The position numbers and the translations under genes were made by a program. 7,806 bases of DNA from JBEKLJ01 sp050010255. Lineage in GTDB: Bacteria > Acidobacteriota > Terriglobia > Bryobacterales > Bryobacteraceae. Under the pieces are notes generated by a model, which was not told the DNA's origin, ran no database searches, and was given only the letters and a program-made list of their open reading frames with translations. This document shows, in pieces, positions 1-5,085 of the stretch. The stretch's first letter is position 1; each line of letters starts with the position of its first letter. Location: the NCBI GenBank assembly GCA_050010255.1, contig JBEKLJ010000168.1:1-7806 (forward strand). Reading direction: 5' to 3'.

Positions 1-1170
1 ATCTTGGCGCAACTGGTTCTGCTGGGCTACCAGGTGCGGAGCGGCCAGGACGTGCGTCTGATCCGCGTCTGGGCGGTCACGGCGGTGACGCCCGTGGCCA
101 AGGTCATCGAGAGCGTGCGCAGCACCACCGCCGGCTGGGTCGGCAAGTACATCTGGCTGCGCGGCGTCGCGGACGAGAACAAGCGCCTGCGGGCGGAAAC
201 GGGAAAACTCAAGCTTTCGAACCAGTACTTGGAGTCGGAGCTTCAGAGCGCCAACCGCGTCCAGAACCTGGCGGCCTACCAGGCGCGCAGCCCGTCCCAA
301 ACGGCGCTGGCGCGCGTCATCGGCACGGGCGCCGGCGCCAACTCGCGCGTGGTGTTCATCGACCGCGGCTCGCACGGCGGCGTCATGCGCGGGATGGCGG
401 TGATTACGCCCGACGGCATCGTGGGCAAGGTGATCGCCGCTTATCCCACCGCCTCGCAGGTGCTGCTGATCGATGACCCGACCTTCGCCGCGGGCGTGAT
501 CTCGCAGAAACACCGCGTGCGCGGCACGGTTCGGGGCCTCGGCCAGAGCAAGTGCATGGTGGACTACATCCAGAACGAGGAGCAGGTGGACCCGGGCGAG
601 TGGTTCTACACATCCGGTGACGACGGCGTGTTCCCCAAGGGGTTGCCGGTCGGGTCGGTAGCCGTAGTGCGGCCCGGCAATCCGGGCAAGCAGGTCTTTC
701 TGGTTCCGAGTGGTCTGCAAGGCGGCCTGGAAGAGGTGCTGGTGGTGCTCGAGGGCGTGCATCAACCGATCCCCGATCAGCCGCTGGCCAACACCGCGGT
801 GCGCCTGCAGCCGCCGCCCGCGGAGGCCGCCGCCCCGCTGCCCGGGCCGGGTGAGGGCGTGCTGACGACGGAGGCCGACCGGCTTCGGGCGCGTTACCAG
901 AGGCTCGGGCAGGCGCAGGGGCACAAGTTCGGCGAGGGCGCGCCCGGATCGAAGCCGCCGGATTTCAACCTCAACCCGGACGAGGCGGCCGCGCGTGGTT
1001 CGACGCCGGCTGCGGCTACCGGCCAGAACGCCGCGCCCGCCGCGCCGCAGGCGCCTGGCGCCCCGGCCGCCGGGAGCAAACCGGAATCCGCTCCGGGCCC
1101 GGTCCAGGAGACGCCGAAGCCGTCTCCGCCCCCACCCCGGCCCGCCACGGCCAAGCCCCCGAACCCATGA
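1..1170 (+). CDS. mreC: Rod-shape-determining protein MreC (5' partial)
   Basis: MreC is a bitopic inner-membrane protein that forms periplasmic filaments and activates the PBP2-RodA synthase in the elongasome. The frame is open to the window edge, and the TTG at position 4 is an internal Leu codon, so the cytoplasmic start and much of the membrane helix lie upstream; the hydrophobic LVLLGY at the edge looks like the end of that helix. A heptad-like coiled coil follows at about 148-282 (ADENKRLRAE... LESELQSA), then the MreC beta-domain at about 301-770, with typical stretches such as FIDRGSHGGV, GIVGKVI, VLLIDDPTFAAGV and VPSGLQGGLEEVLVV. From about 781 to the stop there are some 130 residues of Pro/Ala-rich, probably disordered tail, longer than in E. 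coli MreC. The TGA stop overlaps the mreD ATG, implying translational coupling. Identity is firm; the true start cannot be seen. Confidence 0.95.
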   Translation: MLAQLVLLGYQVRSGQDVRLIRVWAVTAVTPVAKVIESVRSTTAGWVGKYIWLRGVADENKRLRAETGKLKLSNQYLESELQSANRVQNLAAYQARSPSQTALARVIGTGAGANSRVVFIDRGSHGGVMRGMAVITPDGIVGKVIAAYPTASQVLLIDDPTFAAGVISQKHRVRGTVRGLGQSKCMVDYIQNEEQVDPGEWFYTSGDDGVFPKGLPVGSVAVVRPGNPGKQVFLVPSGLQGGLEEVLVVLEGVHQPIPDQPLANTAVRLQPPPAEAAAPLPGPGEGVLTTEADRLRARYQRLGQAQGHKFGEGAPGSKPPDFNLNPDEAAARGSTPAAATGQNAAPAAPQAPGAPAAGSKPESAPGPVQETPKPSPPPPRPATAKPPNP

Positions 1171-1700
1171 GCGACCTGCGCGACCGCATCCTGATCGGCA
1201 GCGCCCGCGAGCGCGGTGCGGCCCGCTTCCGCCGCTGGGGCCTGATCGCCGTTCCGCTGGCGGCCATCCTGTTCCAGGTCTACGTGCGGCGGTTCTCCGA
1301 CTTCGTGGCCTACCTCGAGCTCCCGCTGCTGGTGACGGTGTACTTTGCGCTGCTGCGCCGCAGCCAGGTTGCCGGCATCTTCATAGGGGCGGGCATCGGC
1401 CTGGTGCAGGACTCGCTCTCGCACCAGCCCCTCGGGATGTTCGGGCTGATCAAGACGCTGGTGGGCTATTTTGCCGCTTCCGTGGGCATGCGCTTTGACG
1501 TCGATCAGGTTGCCATGCGCTTTGTGCTGGCGCTGTTCTTCTTCATATTCCATCAGTTCTTCTACTGGGTACTGGCGCGCGCTCTGCTGGGCCAGCAGGC
1601 CGTATTCGACATGCAGCAGACCTTCTTCGCCGGCCTGCTCAACGCCGCCGTCGGCATTGCGCTCTACTACTTCCTGGACAAACTGAAAGAGCGCGCGTAA
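1167..1700 (+). CDS. mreD: Rod-shape-determining protein MreD
   Basis: MreD is a small polytopic inner-membrane partner of MreC in the elongasome; its biochemical activity is not settled. The 177-residue length fits the family. About six hydrophobic segments can be seen, near residues 24-40, 46-63, 67-81, 91-107, 117-137 and 152-170. The region around residues 76-90 (GIGLVQDSLSHQPLG) matches the conserved MreD stretch with an Asp after the third helix followed by PLG. The start is the ATG of the ATGA overlap with mreC. No clear Shine-Dalgarno sequence precedes it, which fits reinitiation by ribosomes finishing mreC. Charged ends (several Arg at the N terminus, KLKERA at the C terminus) fit cytoplasmic tails. 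Position between mreC and mrdA supports the call as much as the sequence, because MreD is poorly conserved. Confidence 0.92.
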   Translation: MSDLRDRILIGSARERGAARFRRWGLIAVPLAAILFQVYVRRFSDFVAYLELPLLVTVYFALLRRSQVAGIFIGAGIGLVQDSLSHQPLGMFGLIKTLVGYFAASVGMRFDVDQVAMRFVLALFFFIFHQFFYWVLARALLGQQAVFDMQQTFFAGLLNAAVGIALYYFLDKLKERA

Positions 1701-1707
1701 GCCCGGC

Positions 1708-1721
1708 GGGCCGCGCGGCCC
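1708..1721 (+). repeat. 14-base GC palindrome in the mreD-mrdA gap
   Basis: GGGCCGCGCGGCCC is a perfect palindrome starting eight bases after the mreD stop. As RNA it can form a five-pair stem GGGCC/GGCCC with a four-base loop. It is not followed by a T run (CATTTCC follows), so it is not a standard intrinsic terminator. It may slow polymerase, protect the upstream mRNA 3' end, or simply reflect the GC-rich background. Confidence 0.4.
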
Positions 1722-1736
1722 ATTTCCGCTAAACTA

Positions 1737-1762
1737 GAAGGCGAGAGGGCCGCTCTCTCCCC
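1737..1762 (+). promoter_or_regulatory. mrdA ribosome binding region with overlapping hairpin
   Basis: Purine-rich GAAGGCGAGAGGG at 1737-1749 is the only Shine-Dalgarno-like sequence before the mrdA GTG at 1763, but it ends 13 bases from the start, longer than ideal. Its GAGAG (1743-1747) can pair with CTCTC at 1753-1757 across a five-base loop. Folding would either hide the site or shorten its effective distance to the GTG. A weak -10-like TAAACT lies at 1730-1735 with no matching -35, so I do not call a promoter. Confidence 0.4.
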
Positions 1763-3706
1763 GTGAGGATTACCGAGCCAGAGAACCAGGAAGACCGCGT
1801 CCCCTCGCGGCTGCCGCTGCGGGATGACACCAAGTTCGCGACGGCCAAGATCGCCTTCTTCCAGTACCTGGCGGTGGCCGTCTTCCTGTTCTTGATCTCC
1901 GGCTTCTGGGACCTCCAGGTACGCAACCCGGATGTCTATAACGAGCAGGCGGACCGCAACCGCATCAAGTCCGTGCCGATTCTGGCGCCGCGGGGCAAGA
2001 TCCTGGACCGCGACGGCCGGGTGATCGTGGACAACCACTCCTCCTACACGCTCATCCTTTCGCGGGAGAACCTTAGGCGCGAGCACATCCAGCCGATCGC
2101 GACGGGGCTGGGTCTGGACTACGGGCGGTTGGAGGCGCGCCTGGCGCGCTTCAGCTCGCGGCCGACCTACGAGCCCATCATCGTCAAGAACGAGCTGACG
2201 CCGGGCGAGCTGGCTTTCGTCGAGGCGCACCGCGACCCGGAGACCTTCCCGGAGATGGAGCTGATCCGGGCGCAACGGCGCCTGTACCCGCAGCACGGAC
2301 TGGCGGCGCACGTTATCGGGTACGTGGGTGAGATCAGCGAGGGTGAGCTGGATGCGCCCGAGTTCATCCGGTATGAGCCGGGCGACGTCATCGGCAAGGC
2401 CGGCATCGAGCGCGAGTACAACCGGACCCTCATGGGCGTGGACGGCCAGCGCCAGGTCGAGGTCGATAACCGCGGGCGCGAGCGCCGCGCCTGGGGCATC
2501 CAGGAAGCCGTCCCGGGCACGAACCTGCAACTGACGCTGGACCTGGACCTGCAAGTCGTGGCCGAGCTGGCCATGGAGGGCCGCAAAGGGGCGGTGGTGG
2601 CGCTGGATCCCCGCAACGGCGAGATCCTGGCCATGGTGAGCGCGCCGGCCTACGACCCGAACAAGTTCGCCGGCCGGATCCGGGCCGAGGACTGGAGGGA
2701 GATCGCCGACAGCCCGGACACTCCCATGCTGAACCGCGCCATCCAGGCGCAGCTCGCGCCCGGCTCGACCTTTAAGCCCGTCGTGGCGCTGGCCGGGCTG
2801 GAGACCGGGGCCATCGACGACAACTTCCGCGTGCACTGCTCCGGCGGGGCCAGCTTCTACGGCCGCTACTTCAAGTGCTCGGCCAAGCGCGGCCACGGCA
2901 CGGTGGACCTGCACCGGGGCATCGCCGAATCCTGCGACGTGTTCTTCTACAACGTCGGCAACCGCGTGGGAATAGACAACATCGCCGAATTCGCCGAGAC
3001 CTTCGGCCTGGGCCGCCGGACCGGTATCGACCTTCCGGGCGAGGCCACGGGCTTGGTGCCGTCCTCGGCCTGGAAGATGAAGGCCTTCCGGCAGAAGTGG
3101 TATGCCGGAGAGACAATTTCGGTCTCGATCGGCCAAGGCGCTCTCACCGTCACTCCGCTGCAACTGGCCTACGCCATCGGAGGGCTGGGCATGGGCGGCG
3201 TCTGGTACAGGCCGCACCTGGTCAGGAGTGAGACCCAGGAGACCAGGCCCCGCATTGCGAAGATCAACCCGGTGAACGCGCAGAAGGTGGTCTACGGCAT
3301 GTTTGGCGTGGTCAACGAAGACGGCGGCACGGGCAGCCGGGCCCGCCTCCCCGGGATCAGCGTGTGCGGCAAGACCGGCTCGGCGCAGCGCGCTTCCAAC
3401 GAGCTGCTCCAGGGGAACCGGGCCCTGGGGAACCGGATGAGGGACAACGCCTGGTTCGTTGCCTTCGCCCCCTGCGAGGCTCCGGAGATCGTGGTCTCAG
3501 TGCTTTACGAGGCCGCCGAGCACGGAGCCCTGGCAGCGCCCATCGCCCGCGACGTCATCAAGGCGTACTTCGACAAGAAAGCCCGCACCGCGCGGGCGCA
3601 GGTGATGGCCCAGATGAGGCAAGGCCTGCCGTTTGTCGGCCCGGCGGCCCCGGCGCCGCCCGAGCGCGCCTATCCGCCTCCCTCCCCACCGGCGGCGGAG
3701 CCCTGA
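1763..3706 (+). CDS. mrdA: Penicillin-binding protein 2, elongation-specific DD-transpeptidase
   Basis: PBP2 cross-links new peptidoglycan during side-wall synthesis, acting in the periplasm with RodA. The 647-residue protein has a short cytoplasmic N terminus, one membrane anchor at about residues 30-48, and a PBP dimerisation (pedestal) domain opening with APRGKILDRDG at about 75-85. The transpeptidase domain carries all three active-site motifs: S335-T-F-K338 (nucleophile Ser335), S390-C-D392, and K537-T-G-S540. VHCSGG...YFKCS at the start of the catalytic half is also usual for PBP2. The C terminus ends in a Pro/Ala-rich tail of about 30 residues. The start is the GTG at 1763, chosen because it is the first plausible in-frame start after the mreD gap and leaves a normal cytoplasmic leader; no good in-frame ATG lies before the membrane helix. 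The stop is one base before rodA. Related class B enzymes such as FtsI are less likely given the SCD motif and the rodA partner. Confidence 0.96.
   Translation: MRITEPENQEDRVPSRLPLRDDTKFATAKIAFFQYLAVAVFLFLISGFWDLQVRNPDVYNEQADRNRIKSVPILAPRGKILDRDGRVIVDNHSSYTLILSRENLRREHIQPIATGLGLDYGRLEARLARFSSRPTYEPIIVKNELTPGELAFVEAHRDPETFPEMELIRAQRRLYPQHGLAAHVIGYVGEISEGELDAPEFIRYEPGDVIGKAGIEREYNRTLMGVDGQRQVEVDNRGRERRAWGIQEAVPGTNLQLTLDLDLQVVAELAMEGRKGAVVALDPRNGEILAMVSAPAYDPNKFAGRIRAEDWREIADSPDTPMLNRAIQAQLAPGSTFKPVVALAGLETGAIDDNFRVHCSGGASFYGRYFKCSAKRGHGTVDLHRGIAESCDVFFYNVGNRVGIDNIAEFAETFGLGRRTGIDLPGEATGLVPSSAWKMKAFRQKWYAGETISVSIGQGALTVTPLQLAYAIGGLGMGGVWYRPHLVRSETQETRPRIAKINPVNAQKVVYGMFGVVNEDGGTGSRARLPGISVCGKTGSAQRASNELLQGNRALGNRMRDNAWFVAFAPCEAPEIVVSVLYEAAEHGALAAPIARDVIKAYFDKKARTARAQVMAQMRQGLPFVGPAAPAPPERAYPPPSPPAAEP
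3691..3700 (+). promoter_or_regulatory. rodA ribosome binding site
   Basis: GGCGGCGGAG, inside the last codons of mrdA, ends seven bases before the ATG at 3708. This supports that start over upstream in-frame ATGs, the first of which (3633) would add 25 Arg/Pro-rich residues that are only mrdA read in another frame. Confidence 0.6.
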
Positions 3707-3707
3707 C

Positions 3708-4799
3708 ATGGCCCAGTACCGCTCGGTCCGGGATCTGGACTGGTCGCTCGTCATCATCGCGCTGGTGATCTGCTCGCTGGGCGTGTTGCAGATTTACAGC
3801 GCCGCTCACGAGACGGTCTGGAGCGACGCCTGGTGGAAACAGGCCCTGTGGGTCCTTCTGGGCCTGGGGGCGATGTTGGTGGTGTCGCGAATCGACTACC
3901 ATACGCTGCTCAGCCGGGCTTTTGTCTTCTATGGCCTGTCGCTGGTCGGGCTGGTGGCGGTGCTGCTGGTCGGGCCGCAGGTCTTCGGCTCCCGGCGCTG
4001 GATCCCCCTGCCGGGCTTTCACTTACAGATATCGGAGTTCGTCAAAACGGTGATAATATTGCTGGTAGCACGATATCTGGCCGAGCTGAAGACCGATCGG
4101 GTGGAAGGCCGCGACCTGCTGAAGCTGGGCGGGATGGTGGCGGTACCCATGCTCCTGGTGCTGAAGCAGCCGGACTTGGGCACGACGCTGTGCTACCTTC
4201 CAATTCTGGCTATCGGGATTCTGCTGGCGGGTCTGCGCTGGCAGTATTTAGCCACGACCGCGGTCATTTTGACATTGATATTGCCGCTGGGTTGGCGGTT
4301 CGTGCTGAAGGACTATCAGAGGGCCCGGCTGGTGACGTTTCTGAACCCCAGCCAGGACCCGCGCGGGTCCGGCTACCAGGTGATCCAATCCAAGATTGCA
4401 GTGGGCGCCGGCGGCATGTGGGGGAAGGGAGTGACGCGGGGATCGCAGACCCAGCTACGCTTCCTTCCGGTTCCCCATACCGACTTCATTTTCTCGGCCT
4501 TCGCCGAGGAGCACGGTTTCGTCGGCGTCGTGGTGGTGTTGGTCTTATATTTCGTTCTGCTGATGCAGATCGTACAGAACGCGCAGATGGCGCCCGATCG
4601 AGCGGGCATGTACATCTGCATGGGTGTGTGCGCGCTATTGGTGTTTCACATTGTGGTGAACATCGGGATGGTGGTGGGCCGCATGCCGGTGACCGGGATT
4701 CCCTTGCCGTTGATGAGCTACGGCGGCTCCAGCATCTTGTCGTTCTTCTTGATGCTGGGCCTGGTCAACAGCGTCAGGCTCTGGAGATTTGTGAGCTAA
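3708..4799 (+). CDS. rodA: RodA, SEDS-family peptidoglycan glycosyltransferase
   Basis: RodA (MrdB) polymerises lipid II into glycan strands in the inner membrane, in complex with PBP2. The protein is 363 residues, close to E. coli RodA (370), with about ten hydrophobic helices. The SEDS signature runs from N318 to S342 and ends in MSYGGSS. PHTDFIF around residue 259 holds the conserved Asp of the large periplasmic loop that is essential in RodA/FtsW enzymes. KQPDLGTT and RRWIPLPGF are further family blocks. The start at ATG 3708 gives the usual N terminus (RSVRDLDWSLVIIALV) and has an RBS. The gene begins one base after the mrdA stop, so the pair is almost certainly cotranscribed and coupled. 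Parts of the gene (about 4050-4070, 4240-4280, 4540-4560) are visibly less GC-rich than neighbouring genes, probably because of codons for hydrophobic residues. FtsW is the alternative, but adjacency to PBP2 and MreCD argues for RodA. Confidence 0.96.
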   Translation: MAQYRSVRDLDWSLVIIALVICSLGVLQIYSAAHETVWSDAWWKQALWVLLGLGAMLVVSRIDYHTLLSRAFVFYGLSLVGLVAVLLVGPQVFGSRRWIPLPGFHLQISEFVKTVIILLVARYLAELKTDRVEGRDLLKLGGMVAVPMLLVLKQPDLGTTLCYLPILAIGILLAGLRWQYLATTAVILTLILPLGWRFVLKDYQRARLVTFLNPSQDPRGSGYQVIQSKIAVGAGGMWGKGVTRGSQTQLRFLPVPHTDFIFSAFAEEHGFVGVVVVLVLYFVLLMQIVQNAQMAPDRAGMYICMGVCALLVFHIVVNIGMVVGRMPVTGIPLPLMSYGGSSILSFFLMLGLVNSVRLWRFVS

Positions 4800-4871
4800 A
4801 GAGCGTCGGAACGCGGTTTTGCCGAGAGATCGAGGTTAGGCGAGAGGTTGGTTGGACGACGAGTTTGAGGA

Positions 4872-4911
4872 CATCGGAGCGGGCTGCCGGCTTGGTCCCG
4901 GCCCGCCGATG
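4872..4911 (+). other. Imperfect RNA hairpin downstream of rodA
   Basis: CATCGG at 4872-4877 pairs with CCGATG at 4906-4911, and CGGGC at 4880-4884 pairs with GCCCG at 4901-4905. This gives eleven pairs with a two-base AG bulge and a 16-base apical loop that can pair further. It starts 72 bases after the rodA stop and has no T run after it, so it is more likely an mRNA-stabilising or processing structure, or part of the rng leader, than a terminator by itself. Confidence 0.45.
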
Positions 4912-4944
4912 CCTCTGGCCCCAGGTTGACGTCCGAGCTTGACT

Positions 4945-4972
4945 CCGTCGACCGGGCCGTACGGTTTTTTTT
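4945..4972 (+). terminator. Possible weak intrinsic terminator with T8 tract
   Basis: Eight consecutive T at 4965-4972 stand out in this GC-rich sequence. They directly follow short dyads: CCGT (4945-4948) with ACGG (4961-4964), or alternatively ACCG (4951-4954) with CGGT (4962-4965). The stems are only four pairs, weak for a terminator, but the T tract is the best termination-like signal after rodA. It may terminate the mre-mrd transcript partially, leaving some read-through into rng. Confidence 0.35.
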
Positions 4973-5072
4973 GAAGTTCAGCGAGCCGCCGCGCGGCGTG
5001 AAAGCGTCCGCGGGGCCCCCGAACCTCCGCCGGGCCTCAATTCTCAGAGGAATCGCGCTCGTCGCTGGATGA

Positions 5073-5078
5073 GCGGAG
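5073..5078 (+). promoter_or_regulatory. rng ribosome binding site
   Basis: GCGGAG, within the purine-rich GAGCGGAG, ends seven bases before the ATG at 5086. Together with a family-typical N terminus (MGKELVISST) this fixes the rng start. Confidence 0.6.
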
Positions 5079-5085
5079 CAGCCTC

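Larger units (their letters stand above)
4800..5085. other. 286-base non-coding gap, rodA to rng
   Basis: I see no convincing gene here on either strand; a frame running through rodA stays open to 4942 but is a GC-driven shadow. The gap holds a G-tract cluster (4834-4855), a strong imperfect hairpin (4872-4911), a T8 run after weak dyads (4945-4972), GC palindromes (4987-4998 CGCCGCGCGGCG and a GGGGCCCC core near 5013-5020) and the rng RBS. TTGAC cores occur at 4926 and 4939, but neither has a good -10 at the right distance; the best, TACGGT at 4960, follows the second with a short 15-base spacer. It could hold an rng promoter and structured leader, but this is not shown. Confidence 0.6.

Noticed and set aside
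894..1553. 219-codon minus-strand frame across the mreC-mreD junction
   Set aside because: Antisense shadow of the mreC tail and mreD, His/Gln/Ala-rich with no domain.
1667..3217. 516-codon open frame on the minus strand opposite mrdA
   Set aside because: It is fully antisense to a clear PBP2 gene, its translation is biased to Arg/Val/Leu/Asp with no recognisable domain, and long antisense frames are expected in GC-rich coding DNA.
4051..4059. Extended -10-like TGATAATAT inside rodA
   Set aside because: Only partial match to TATAAT, no -35 upstream, and no gene nearby that would need it.
4269..4274. Perfect TTGACA inside rodA as an internal promoter
   Set aside because: No -10-like sequence at 16-18 bases (TTGGCG region), so it is probably chance within Leu/Thr codons.
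3833..4942. 369-codon + strand frame overlapping rodA and the following gap
   Set aside because: It overlaps the conserved SEDS coding frame, lacks an RBS, and has Gly/Arg/Ala-biased composition. It is a frame shadow that runs on into the gap until 4942.
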